Positions 32,513-41,045 of a stretch of DNA of 64,000 bases are shown here, in pieces. How positions within the stretch are numbered: position 1 is the first letter of the stretch; each line of letters starts with the position of its first letter. Below the pieces are notes generated by a model, which saw only the letters and a list, made by a program, of their open reading frames with translations, ran no database searches and was not told where the DNA came from. Source of the DNA: Planctomycetota bacterium (lineage in GTDB: Bacteria > Planctomycetota > PLA2 > JAEUHO01); assembly GCA_029259775.1 (NCBI GenBank), contig JAJDEN010000019.1:1-64000 (forward strand), read 5' to 3'. Both the position numbers and the translations under genes were made by a program.

Positions 32513-34036
32513 CTACTCGTACACCTTCTTCGACAGCGTGCCGTCCGAGCGGCGCATCTCGAGGGTGAAGGTGTCCAATGGGTAGGGGCCGAGGAAGATG
32601 CGCTCGCCCTGCAAGCCACGCTGGATCACACCGAGCTCGCGCGCGCTCCGTAGCTTCCCGCTGCGCGTGCCCCCGAAAACCGGCAGCTTGCCGCCGTCTT
32701 CCCCGATCACCGTCAAGCCCAACGCGTAGACGCCGTCCTTCTCCATCGCCGGGAGCTCGCCGCGCTGGCCCGGCTGCATGCGCAGCTCGAGCTCGCGGGT
32801 CCGGCCCGCAGTGAGGAAGATCTCGGACTCGAGCACAGCACGGCCCGAGAGCACGTCCGAGATGAGCACGTCGTAGACGCCGGGTTCGAGTCGAAACATG
32901 AAGCGCTGGCGGCGCTCCGCCCACGACTCCGGTGCTCCCGCGCGCCAACCCCGGCGCTTCCAGCCTGTGCCCGAGCCACCGCGCCGGAAGAACACCATGG
33001 GGGCCCGTCGACGCGCGCCCGGTTGGAGCCCGGCGTTGTTGCCGACGAGCGTGACCGTGAGTCCGCCCGGCTTCGTGGCTGCGTGGAGGCGCGCCTGGAT
33101 GCGGGCTGCGGTCTGGCCGGCCGGGATCGTCACGTCGGGCCGATACCACGCCCGCCGTCCGTCCATCCCGATCTGCACGTTGTAGGTGCCGGGCGGCACC
33201 GCGCGGGCGAGCGTGAGGTGGCCCGGCACCGGCGTGCTCGCGTTCAGCGTGAACAGGCTCGCGCCGGTGGCCGGGTCGCCGAACTCCACGGTGACCAAGC
33301 CCTTGAGGGCCGCCCCTTGGATGTCCGTCAGCTCGAGCTCGAGCGATGCGTTTGGCAGCGCCGTGAACGTGAACGTCTCGGGCTTGCCCGCGAGCCACGC
33401 TCGCGCCGGCCGCGTGTGATGGCCCTCGACGTTCGGGGCGACGGTCAGCGGCCGCGTGGTGCCACGTTGGATCTTCACCTCGCCCTGGCTGTTCGTCACA
33501 CCCCAGCGCTCGCCTTGGCGTGCGTTCGGGCCCGGGAGGAAGTACGTCGCGCCCGGAGGCCAGGGCTCGATCTGCACGCCCTTGGACTTCACGGGACTGC
33601 CGTCTGGCCAGAGGATGCGCACCGTCGTGGGGGGGACGGGCTCCACGATCAGGAACATCTGCACCTTGGGGTCGACCGTGTCGCCGTCGAGCCATGCGTT
33701 GCGGTAGCCGGGTGCGACGACGCCGATCCAGCGATCCACGGTCGTCCGCGTGTAGAGCGCCCAGCGGCCGTCCGCGCGCGTCACTTCGTGGTCGGCGTCG
33801 CTACGCATCAACCCGGGGCGCTTCTTCGGCAGGACGAACACCGTCGCGCCCTTCACGGGCGTGCCGTCCTTGGTCTGCACGTGCCCCGCCAGGCGGAGCC
33901 TGGGCTTGCCCCGGCGCTGGGTCGGCGCCTTCTTCGTCTTCTCCCTGGGCGCGGGTCCGGACGCACCGAAGACCGTGATCCAGAGGATCGCGCCCACGGC
34001 CAGCAGCGAGAGGAGGATGACGGGGAAGCGAGTCAT
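32513..34036 (-). CDS. Exported protein with carboxypeptidase-regulatory-like (beta-sandwich) domains
   Basis: A 507-residue protein with an N-terminal membrane or signal segment (VILLSLLAVGAILWITVF). From about 48 a carboxypeptidase-regulatory-like fold is visible (LAGHVQTKDGTPVKGATVFVLP, then TRADGRWALYT), with further similar beta-rich repeats (PDGSPVKSKGVQI; VPPGTYNVQIGMDGR; LEPGVYDVLISDV). These domains are non-catalytic and usually mediate adhesion or assembly. It lies 19 bases downstream of the tricorn-like protease gene and is probably in one operon with it, perhaps as an accessory. Confidence 0.8.
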   Translation of the reverse strand: MTRFPVILLSLLAVGAILWITVFGASGPAPREKTKKAPTQRRGKPRLRLAGHVQTKDGTPVKGATVFVLPKKRPGLMRSDADHEVTRADGRWALYTRTTVDRWIGVVAPGYRNAWLDGDTVDPKVQMFLIVEPVPPTTVRILWPDGSPVKSKGVQIEPWPPGATYFLPGPNARQGERWGVTNSQGEVKIQRGTTRPLTVAPNVEGHHTRPARAWLAGKPETFTFTALPNASLELELTDIQGAALKGLVTVEFGDPATGASLFTLNASTPVPGHLTLARAVPPGTYNVQIGMDGRRAWYRPDVTIPAGQTAARIQARLHAATKPGGLTVTLVGNNAGLQPGARRRAPMVFFRRGGSGTGWKRRGWRAGAPESWAERRQRFMFRLEPGVYDVLISDVLSGRAVLESEIFLTAGRTRELELRMQPGQRGELPAMEKDGVYALGLTVIGEDGGKLPVFGGTRSGKLRSARELGVIQRGLQGERIFLGPYPLDTFTLEMRRSDGTLSKKVYE

Positions 34037-34055
34037 GGCGCCGAGACGGGTGCGC

Positions 34056-37000
34056 TCAGCGCTTCGTCGGGGGCGTGTAGCCCGGGCGCTTCTTCGGCGG
34101 GTTCTTCTCGAGCAGGTCCAGCGCGAGTTGGACGGCCTTCTCGAGCTGCGGATCTCGGCCCGCGACGATGTCCTTGGGCCACTGGATCACCTCGTGGTCC
34201 GGAGCCACGCCGACGTTCTCGACGACCCACGTCCCGTCTGTGTCCATGATGCCGAAGCTCGCCGCCGTGCAGCTGCCGCCGTCGAGCAGCGGGGGGTAGC
34301 CCGAGATGCCGACGAGGCCGCCCCAGGTGCGTGTGCCCACCAGCGGGCCGAGGCCCAGCTTCTTGAACATCCACGGCATGCAGTCACCGCCGGAACCGGC
34401 CCGCTCGTTGACCACCATGACCTTGGGGCCCTGGAGCGTTCCGAAGGGCGTACGGCCCAGCCAACCCTCACGGTTCATCCAGTAGCAGAGCACCTGCCGG
34501 CTGAGCACGTGGACGACGTGGTCGGCGACCTTGCCGCCGCCGTTGAAGCGCTCGTCGAGGACCAGTCCCTGCTTGTCGAGCTGGCTGTAGAAGTCACGAT
34601 CGAACGCGGCCAGGCCCGCGCCCGCGGTGTTCGGCATGTAGACGTACGCGAGGCGGCCGCCCGAGAGCTCGTCGACGCGCTTGCGGTTCGCCTCGACCCA
34701 CGCCTGGCTGCGGAGACGGCCGTCGCGCGCGAGCGGTGTCACCGTGTAGGAGCGCGGCTTGGAGCAGTCGGCGTGGGAAGACACCGTCAGCTCCGTCGGT
34801 TGGTTCGCCGTGCCCTCGAACGCCGCGTAGACGTTGTCGCTGCTGCGCAGCGGGCGCCCGTTGACCGAGACGATGTAGTCGCCGGTCTTCACGCCCACGC
34901 CGGGGGCGGTCAGGGGCGCGCGCATGCCGGGGTTCCAGTTCTGGCCCTTGTAGATGCGCGCGAAGCGGTAGCGGCCGTCCGCGACGTCGTAGTCCGCGCC
35001 CAGCAGCCCGACGTTGATGCCGCCGCCCGCCTTCGCGTAGTCGCCGCCCCGGACGTACTGATGTCCGCAGCAGAGCTCGCCCATCATCTCGCTCATGACG
35101 AGGTTGAGGTCCGCACGGTGCTGGACGTGGGGCAGGAACGCCTGCCAGCGCTCCCACATCGCATCCCAGTCGATGCCGTGCAGTTGCGGGTCGTAGAAGA
35201 AATCGCGCTGGATACGCCAGCACTCGCGCAGGATCTGCGGCCACTCCTTCTCGGGCTCGACGCGCACCTTCACGCGATCGATGTGGGCCGTCTTGCCGCC
35301 CTTGCCGCTCTCGTTCGTGAGCTGCCACCGCGAGCCGACGCGCACGAGCATGGACGAGCCGTTGGCCGAGACGATGAAGCCGCTTGCGCCGGCCACGACG
35401 TCCGTGGCCTTGCGGTTCTTGAAGTCAAAGCCCTTGAGTCCCGCGGCGCCGCCCTGCGGCCGGCTGAGGAACAGCAGCTTGCTCTTCGTGCACTCCAGAC
35501 CGAAGTAGGTGCCGCTGGGGACGGGCAGCGCCAGGATCCGCTGGGAGAGGCCCTCGATGTCGATCGAGGGCTTGGTCGGGTCGGAGGGCTTGGCCGGCTC
35601 CTTCTCCCCGTCCTTCTCGTCCGTCTCCGCGTCGTTCTCGTCCTTGGCCTTGCCCTTCTTGCCGCGCTTCTTGCCGGCGGCGTTTTTCTTCTCGCTGTCC
35701 TTCTCTTCAGAAGCTTCGTCGTTGCGCGGTTCGAGGGGGTGCTTGCCGTCCTTCTTCAGCACGACCACGTAGAGGTTGCCGGACGGACGCCGCACGGCGC
35801 TGCTCGACAGGTCGAGGCCGAAGCGCCGCGGTCCGCTGTCCACCGACGCGCGGAAGAAGAGGTGCTTGCCGTCGCGAGAGAACGCAGGCGAGTCGGCGGT
35901 GCTGAAGCCGTCGGTGAGCTTGGTGACCATGCCCGTCGCGACCTCGTACAGCGCGATGCTGTCGTAGGTGGTCTGAGGGTTGCGCTGCTCGAAGGCGATC
36001 CACTTCGAGTCCATCGACCAGACACCCGAGGGGCGCAGCTGGCCGAGCGTGCCCTGCGAGACGGTGATCTGCGTCACGGCCTTCGACGCAAGCGTCAGGT
36101 ACGCCAGGCGGTTGCCTTTGTCGCTGTAGAGGATGTGCTTGCCGTCCGGGCTCCAGCGGGCGTCGTTGTAGAAGCCTGCGCCGTCCAGCGGGAAGCGCTG
36201 AGGCTCGTCCCGTCCGCGGCGGTCGCGCACGACGAGGTGGTACTCGCCGCCTTCGTCCGAGAACCACGCGATGCTCTTGCCGTCGGGGCTCCACGCCGGG
36301 CTGCGTTGGTGCGACCCCGGGCTGTTGGTCAGGTTGCGCGCCGGCCCGTGCTCGCGCGGAACCGTGATGATCTCGCCGCGCGCCTCGAACACGGCGCGCT
36401 TGCCGCTCGGTGAGAGGTCCGCACCGCGTACGAAGCCCTTGACCGACTGCCAGCGCGGCAGGCGCCCGAGGCCGTCCGTCTGGACCTTGATCTTGAGGCG
36501 CTGGAACGACTTGGTGGCGGGGTCGTAGAGCCGGATCGCGCCCGCGACGGTGAAGGCAAGCACGCCGCCGCCGGCGGACATGTTGCGCACGCCGAAGTCC
36601 GTGAAGTCCGTGATCTGCTCCGGGGCCTTCTTGCTGCCGGGGCGATAGCGCCAGATGTTCATCTGCAGGTTGCCGCCGCCGGAGTCACGGTCGGAGGCGA
36701 AGTAGACGTCGTCGCCCACCCAGCAGGGGAACGTGTCGGACGCGACGCCGTGCGGCACCTGCTCGACGTCGTGCGTCGCGGGATCGTAGATCCAGACCGG
36801 CGGGACGCGGCCCCCCCGGTAGCGCTTCCAGGAGCGGAAGGCATCGCTCCAGGGCGTGTAGGCAATGCGATTGCCGGAGGCGTTGTAGGTCGCGTGGCCC
36901 GCGCGCGGAATGGCGAGCGCTTCGGGCATGCCGCCGTCGAGCGACGCGAGGAACAGGCGCCGCACCCGCGCGCCGCCCACGCGCCCGCTGGCGAACAGCA

Positions 37001-37382
37001 CGCGCTTGCCGTCCGGGTGCCAGTCGCGCACGTAATCGCCGTCGGGATGCCACGTCAGGCGCCTCGGCGCACCGCCGTCGACGGAGATCACGTAGACGTC
37101 GGCGTTGCCTTCGTACTCGCCGCTGAAGGCGATCCACTTGCCGTCCGGGCTGAACTTCGGTCCGACTTCGCGGCCGACGTGGCTCGTGAGACGTCGGGCG
37201 GTGCCGCCCTTGCGGCCGACGATCCACAGGTCCTCGGCGTAGACGAACGCGACGTGCTCCTTGGACACCGTCGGCATCTGCAGCAGGAGGGTCTCGTCAG
37301 GCGCCTTGGGCGCGTCGGCGAAGGCCGGCAGCGCGGCAAGGGCCAGGACGGCGATCCAGGTGAGATGGCGTACGAAGGGCAT
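34056..37382 (-). CDS. Tricorn-type serine protease, secreted
   Basis: A 1108-residue exported protease of the tricorn family (S41), which degrades peptides. A signal peptide ends AFA near 22. Two beta-propellers follow, built of WD40-like PD40 repeats (FSPDGKWIAFSGEYEGNADVYV and many similar). After these come the C1 domain, a PDZ domain (ADYDVADGRYRF to VGVKTGDYIVSVNGRPL) and the C2 catalytic domain. The nucleophile is Ser997 in AGSGGD; the catalytic His is in CCGHQYV near 765. A Lys/Glu-rich insert of about 60 residues splits the second propeller from C1 (near 550-610), absent from archaeal tricorn as I know it. It substitutes for or helps periplasmic peptide turnover. Confidence 0.94.
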   Translation of the reverse strand: MPFVRHLTWIAVLALAALPAFADAPKAPDETLLLQMPTVSKEHVAFVYAEDLWIVGRKGGTARRLTSHVGREVGPKFSPDGKWIAFSGEYEGNADVYVISVDGGAPRRLTWHPDGDYVRDWHPDGKRVLFASGRVGGARVRRLFLASLDGGMPEALAIPRAGHATYNASGNRIAYTPWSDAFRSWKRYRGGRVPPVWIYDPATHDVEQVPHGVASDTFPCWVGDDVYFASDRDSGGGNLQMNIWRYRPGSKKAPEQITDFTDFGVRNMSAGGGVLAFTVAGAIRLYDPATKSFQRLKIKVQTDGLGRLPRWQSVKGFVRGADLSPSGKRAVFEARGEIITVPREHGPARNLTNSPGSHQRSPAWSPDGKSIAWFSDEGGEYHLVVRDRRGRDEPQRFPLDGAGFYNDARWSPDGKHILYSDKGNRLAYLTLASKAVTQITVSQGTLGQLRPSGVWSMDSKWIAFEQRNPQTTYDSIALYEVATGMVTKLTDGFSTADSPAFSRDGKHLFFRASVDSGPRRFGLDLSSSAVRRPSGNLYVVVLKKDGKHPLEPRNDEASEEKDSEKKNAAGKKRGKKGKAKDENDAETDEKDGEKEPAKPSDPTKPSIDIEGLSQRILALPVPSGTYFGLECTKSKLLFLSRPQGGAAGLKGFDFKNRKATDVVAGASGFIVSANGSSMLVRVGSRWQLTNESGKGGKTAHIDRVKVRVEPEKEWPQILRECWRIQRDFFYDPQLHGIDWDAMWERWQAFLPHVQHRADLNLVMSEMMGELCCGHQYVRGGDYAKAGGGINVGLLGADYDVADGRYRFARIYKGQNWNPGMRAPLTAPGVGVKTGDYIVSVNGRPLRSSDNVYAAFEGTANQPTELTVSSHADCSKPRSYTVTPLARDGRLRSQAWVEANRKRVDELSGGRLAYVYMPNTAGAGLAAFDRDFYSQLDKQGLVLDERFNGGGKVADHVVHVLSRQVLCYWMNREGWLGRTPFGTLQGPKVMVVNERAGSGGDCMPWMFKKLGLGPLVGTRTWGGLVGISGYPPLLDGGSCTAASFGIMDTDGTWVVENVGVAPDHEVIQWPKDIVAGRDPQLEKAVQLALDLLEKNPPKKRPGYTPPTKR

Positions 37383-37458
37383 GGGTGGCTCCGGTCGGGC
37401 TGGGCTGGGCGGCCAAGCCTACGTGAACCGCCACCCAGCGTCTGCGTACACTCCGGAC

Positions 37459-38535
37459 GTGCGCCCCCTCCTCGCCATGCTCGCGCTCCTGTGTGCCGGG
37501 TGCGGCGCTGCGCCCACTCCGGCCGGGCCCCCCATCGTCGCCACCTTCTCGATCGTCGCGTTCGATCCGGCTACCGGCGATCTCGGTGTCGCCGTGCAGA
37601 GCCGCTTCCTCGGCGTGGGCGTCGTGGTGCCTTGGGTGCGCGCCGATGTCGGCGCCGTGGCGACGCAGGCGCTCGCCAATCCGACGTTCGGGCCCGAGGG
37701 GCTCGACCTGATGGATGACGGCGTCGCCGCCCCCGACGCGCTGAAGCGTCTGATCCAGTCCGACGCGGGGCGTGCGCGGCGCCAGGTCGGGCTGGTGGAT
37801 GCTCGCGGCAAGGCGGCTGCCTTCACGGGCAAGGGAACGCTCGCTTGGGCCGGGCACGTGGTGGGCGAGGGCTACTGCTGCCAGGGCAACATCCTTGCGG
37901 GCGAGGGCGTCGTGAAGGCCATGGCGGCGGGCTTCGAGGCTGGGAAGGGGGCGCTCGCCGAGCGCCTTGTCGCTGCGCTGCGTGCGGGCCAGAAGGCCGG
38001 CGGCGACAAGCGCGGTCGGCAGTCCGCCGCGCTTCAGGTCGCGCGCCGTGGCGGCGGCTACCGCTCGGCGAACGACCGCTACATCGATCTTCGTGTGGAC
38101 GATCACAAGACGCCGATCGAGGAACTGGCGCGCCTGCTGAAGCTACGCCGCGGATTCGGCCGCGCCGCGCGCGTGCCGGAGCGCTTCAAGAACCTCGTGC
38201 GAGAGTCGCGTGTACCCGCGGAGACAGGCCGGGGGCCGCGCGCGTTGTGGGAGCACTGGCAAGGTCTGAGGCGTGCGGGGGATTGGAAGGCCGTGCTGGG
38301 GCTCGCGAACGACGACTATCGGCGCACGAAGACCATTGAGGATCTGCTGCTTGCCGAGACGAACCCGAAGGCGCAGCAGGTGGTGGCGGCCCGCGGGCGC
38401 TACATCGGCACCGGCTTCGGCGGCCCAGAGGATGCTCCGCGTACGGCGCATCTCTTCTTCGCCGTGCCCGGTCGCCATGAGGCGGTGATGGTGCTGATGG
38501 TCAAGGAGAAGGACGGCTGGCGCACGGTGCCGTAA
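37459..38535 (+). CDS. DUF1028-family (Ntn-hydrolase-like) lipoprotein
   Basis: A 358-residue protein. Starting at the GTG at 37459 gives a lipoprotein signal (lipobox CAGC). Residues about 25-230 are a DUF1028 domain, recognised by TFSIVAFDPATGDLGVAVQSRFLGVG, ATQALANPTFGPEGLDLM and YCCQGNIL. The structures of this family resemble Ntn hydrolases, but no activity is established to my knowledge. The C-terminal 120 residues are an unassigned extension. An ATG at 37477 would remove the front of the signal. It is divergent from the tricorn-like gene, sharing a 76-base promoter region. Confidence 0.88.
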   Translation: MRPLLAMLALLCAGCGAAPTPAGPPIVATFSIVAFDPATGDLGVAVQSRFLGVGVVVPWVRADVGAVATQALANPTFGPEGLDLMDDGVAAPDALKRLIQSDAGRARRQVGLVDARGKAAAFTGKGTLAWAGHVVGEGYCCQGNILAGEGVVKAMAAGFEAGKGALAERLVAALRAGQKAGGDKRGRQSAALQVARRGGGYRSANDRYIDLRVDDHKTPIEELARLLKLRRGFGRAARVPERFKNLVRESRVPAETGRGPRALWEHWQGLRRAGDWKAVLGLANDDYRRTKTIEDLLLAETNPKAQQVVAARGRYIGTGFGGPEDAPRTAHLFFAVPGRHEAVMVLMVKEKDGWRTVP

Positions 38536-38634
38536 TCGCGGCCTCTGTGTCCGTGTCCGTGTCCGTGTGGGAGTGCACGTGGCAAGCCAGGGGAGGTGGA
38601 GGGCAAAGTCGAAGTCAAAGTGTCCAGACGCGAC

Positions 38635-38716
38635 GTAGGAGCGACCCTCGTGGTCGCCCGGGACGCCATCTCCGTCGTGAGCCCTTTACGGGTAGGGCCG
38701 ACCCTTGTGGTCGCCC
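38635..38716. repeat. Two short hairpin repeats in a convergent gap
   Basis: GTAGG-(A)GCGACCCTCGTGGTCGCCCG at 38635..38660 recurs imperfectly at 38692..38716. Each forms a small hairpin (GCGACC / GGTCGC; CGACC / GGTCG). The 298-base gap 38536..38833 between convergent genes also starts with three GTGTCC hexamers near 38548 and holds no credible gene. Confidence 0.7.
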
Positions 38717-38826
38717 GCGGGCCTCGTAGGCGCGTGTCCGTGAGAGGTGGTGCGAGGTCGTGCGGGTGTTCTTCGTGCGAGTGAGGGTGCGCTAGGTGGC
38801 GTGGGAGTTGGGGTGGGCGTGGGAGT

Positions 38827-38845
38827 GTTCGGGCTACGCCCGAAC
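38827..38845 (-). terminator. Hairpin across the stop of the second RimJ-like gene
   Basis: GTTCGGG / CCCGAAC with loop CTACG, containing the stop codon at 38834..38836. No T-run; a terminator role is possible but unproven. Confidence 0.35.
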
Positions 38846-39451
38846 CCGGCCCACCACGGGGTCCCACTCGCTCTTCAGCACGCCATAGCGCAGATGGTCG
38901 TCCAGGCCGATGCCCTCCATCCAGCGCGCCTCGCGCTCACGTCCCTCCAGCGGGATGCCCAGCTTCTCGGGGATGCGCTGGGAAGCCCTGTTGGCGCCGA
39001 CACACGTCATGCGCACGCGCCGGAAACCCCACGGCCCGAACGCGGCAGTGATCAGCGCGGCCGTGGCCTCCGTGCAGATGCCCCGCCCGTGGTGCTCCGC
39101 ATGCGTCCAATAGCCGATCTCGACCTCGGCTGTCTCGACGGCGATGCGGTGGAGGCCCGTGCCCCCCAGGAGCGCGCCCGTCTCGCGATCGAAGGTGCCC
39201 ATCGTGAAGTCCGGGTCCTCCTCCTTGGCGCGATTGGTGTCGAAGGTCCGGATCGTCTCGAGGGAGTCGCTCAGCGTCTTGTGCCCGGTCGCGCCCCACG
39301 GCAGCCAGGGCACATAGGCCTGACGATGGGGGTCTATGGCCCGGAACAGGGCCGTCGCGTCCTCTTCCCGGTACCAACGGACCACGAGACGCTCGGTCTC
39401 GATGGAACCGGGCAGCGGGTCAGGGCGTAACCAACGCGGCGGCGTACTCAT
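38834..39451 (-). CDS. GNAT acetyltransferase, RimJ/RimL-like
   Basis: A 205-residue acetyltransferase of the RimJ/RimL group. It begins SIETERLVVRWYREEDATALF, the standard opening, continues with VEIGYWTHAEHHGRGICTEATAAL at the acetyl-CoA loop, and ends with RVRMTCVGANRASQRIPEKLGIPLEG. It probably acetylates a protein N-terminus or a small amine. The start at 39451 is used because the frame upstream overlaps the divergent Sec gene region and is not protein-like. It belongs to the same group as the gene at 13414..14001; I have not measured how similar the two are. Confidence 0.92.
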   Translation of the reverse strand: MSTPPRWLRPDPLPGSIETERLVVRWYREEDATALFRAIDPHRQAYVPWLPWGATGHKTLSDSLETIRTFDTNRAKEEDPDFTMGTFDRETGALLGGTGLHRIAVETAEVEIGYWTHAEHHGRGICTEATAALITAAFGPWGFRRVRMTCVGANRASQRIPEKLGIPLEGREREARWMEGIGLDDHLRYGVLKSEWDPVVGRVRA

Positions 39452-39656
39452 GTCCCCAGCATCGGGGGCCGGAGGCCCGGGATTGCGGCTCCGTCCGCAA
39501 CGCCTGAGTCTTTCGTCCTTTGCCAGCTGAGTGTCATCGGGGGCGCCCGCCGATACGGTATTCGCAATCACAACCGATTCGCGTGCGGACGGCTCGACCC
39601 ACTCCAGTGGAAGAGACCGACCCGTCCGCCCGTCCCGCCGTCTTGGAGAACATCTG

Positions 39657-40439
39657 ATGCGCAAGGCCCTCTTGCTTTCGACCGCCGTCATCGTTGGCGT
39701 TGCCTTTGGCGCCCTCTGGAGCGCCACCGCCGAAGCCGGCTGATGCAGCGGTCGCTCGTCCGCCAGTTTGGCGGCACTGAACATCCGTTGGGAATCTGTC
39801 GAGCGCATCAGCAAGGGCGGCAGCACGACCGTCGTCACGGGGGAGAAGGCCACGGAGACCGAGGGGTCGTCCGAGCTCACGCTCAAGTGGGGCAACCAGC
39901 CCGTGCTCGTCTACGTCTGTGACGAGGCCGCCGGCTGCGAGGGCTTCGACAAGCTCGAGAAGGTGATCCTCAAGGACGAGAAGGTCGCGCTCGGCATGAA
40001 GGCCTTCCGCACCGTCAAGATGCACCCCGACAACGCTGCGCTCGACCCCGTGCTCGAGGGCAAGGGCAAGGACCTCCCGCGCATGCTGCTCGTCGACCCG
40101 ACCAACATGAAGGTCACCGTCGTCGAGAAGGGCAAGCTCAAGGCGTCCGGGCTCTACAGCGCCATGAAGAAGGTCACGGCCAAGGTCTACAAGGAGAAGC
40201 TCGACGCGGTCGTCAAGACGCACATCAAGCTCCTCACCGAGCAGGACCAGCTCGCCAACGCCGCGAAGGTGTTGAACGACAAGAAGACGCGTCTCGACGG
40301 TGAGAGCAGCAAGAAGGCTGAGAAGGAGCTCAAGAAGCTCACGTCGGAAATCGAGAAGGTCACGGCCGACCAGAACGAGATCACGAAGAAGCAGAAGGAC
40401 CTCTGGAAGCTCACGCCGAAGGCGAAGAAGACCGCCTAG
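39657..40439 (+). CDS. Predicted selenoprotein B: secreted thioredoxin-fold protein with vicinal Sec-Cys
   Basis: The ATG at 39657 (GGAG 8 bases upstream) opens a signal peptide ending ATAEAG, then TGA at 39741..39743 (codon 29) followed at once by TGC (Cys30). The same frame stays open for another 231 codons to a stop before a strong terminator. Read through, it is 260 residues with U29-C30. The core resembles a thioredoxin fold (QPVLVYVCDEAAGCEGFDKLEKVILKDEK...) with an extra Cys pair spaced C-x5-C, then PRMLLVDPTNMKV, then a Lys/Glu-rich coiled tail. It is a full-length paralog of the gene at 14156..14911. Without Sec it would be a 28-residue peptide plus a TTG-started frame with no ribosome site. 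A SECIS-like hairpin follows the TGA. Function unknown; exported redox or metal handling is likely. Confidence 0.87.
39760..39774 (+). promoter_or_regulatory. Candidate bacterial SECIS hairpin of selenoprotein B
   Basis: Sixteen bases after UGA, CCGCC pairs with GGCGG around the loop AGTTT, which begins 22 bases after UGA and has G as its second base. It is shorter than the others but fits the bacterial model in distance and loop. Confidence 0.65.
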
Positions 40440-40467
40440 CGTTCTCTCCTTCCCCAACGATCCAATC

Positions 40468-40501
40468 GCGGGCGCCGATTCGGCGCCCGCCGTTGTTTTT
40501 G
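40468..40501 (+). terminator. Intrinsic terminator of selenoprotein B gene
   Basis: A perfect 10-bp stem GCGGGCGCCG / CGGCGCCCGC with loop ATT, followed by CGTTGTTTTT. It lies 29 bases after the stop and matches the arrangement after the paralog at 14094..14128. Confidence 0.93.
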
Positions 40502-40502
40502 C

Positions 40503-40556
40503 CCCGTCCTGCTGCGCCGGCGCGCTAGACCCGTCCTGCTGCGCCGGCGCGCTAGA
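40503..40556. repeat. Perfect 27-bp tandem duplication
   Basis: The 27 bases at 40503..40529 are repeated exactly at 40530..40556. The second copy contains the stop codon of the minus-strand gene at 40552. Perfect identity suggests a recent slippage event. Confidence 0.9.
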
Positions 40557-40992
40557 CCGCGAGCGGATTGCGGGCGTGGGCGGCCTGGACGAGCCGCTCC
40601 AGGACCCGCACGGCGTAGGCCTCGTCGATGTCGGACACGGTCTTGGCGGCGCTGACGTCGTCCACCTGGTAGACGAGGCACGGGCCGTCGTCGGTCTCCA
40701 CGAGGGCCTGGGCGCGCTTCCACGGCTCGCCCATGCGGCGGTACTCCACCCGCGTGTCGCAGCGAGCGTGCGTCACCCATTCGATGTAGGGCTCGCCCTG
40801 GGCGGGATGCGCGCGCCGCGTCACGACCGTGGCGTCATGGTCGATCACATCCGCGTACTCGAGTCGTGCGTTGTAGCGCTCGGGGTACTCGGTCTTCTCG
40901 AGGATCGCGGTCCAAAGGCAGCGGGGCTCCACCGGTGCGGGAACCCGCGCCAGCTCATGCCATGTACGGCCGTTGACCTCGCCACCCCTCAT
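40552..40992 (-). CDS. SRPBCC-like small protein, possibly DUF1857 type
   Basis: A 146-residue cytosolic protein. The pattern LWTAILEKTEYPERYNARLEYADVIDHDATVVTRRAHPAQGEPYIEWVTH, then YRRMGEPWKRAQALVETDDGPCLVYQVDD, is like START/SRPBCC ligand-binding proteins and in particular the DUF1857 group. Such proteins bind hydrophobic ligands or act as cyclases and hydrolases; no catalytic residue is identified. The family assignment is tentative. Its 3' end lies in the 27-bp tandem duplication. Confidence 0.7.
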   Translation of the reverse strand: MRGGEVNGRTWHELARVPAPVEPRCLWTAILEKTEYPERYNARLEYADVIDHDATVVTRRAHPAQGEPYIEWVTHARCDTRVEYRRMGEPWKRAQALVETDDGPCLVYQVDDVSAAKTVSDIDEAYAVRVLERLVQAAHARNPLAV

Positions 40993-41045
40993 GTGGAAGC
41001 CCCAGTATGCCGTAGATCACCCCCAGCGTCAGCCGCCCCGGCAAC

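Noticed and set aside
33861-36413. 850-codon plus-strand ORF opposite the tricorn-like protease
   Set aside because: Antisense shadow; the minus-strand frame has propeller repeats and catalytic residues, this one has only charged low-complexity sequence.
38546-38570. GTGTCC repeats as a CRISPR or phase-variation tract
   Set aside because: Only three hexamer units, no spacers, not in a gene or promoter.
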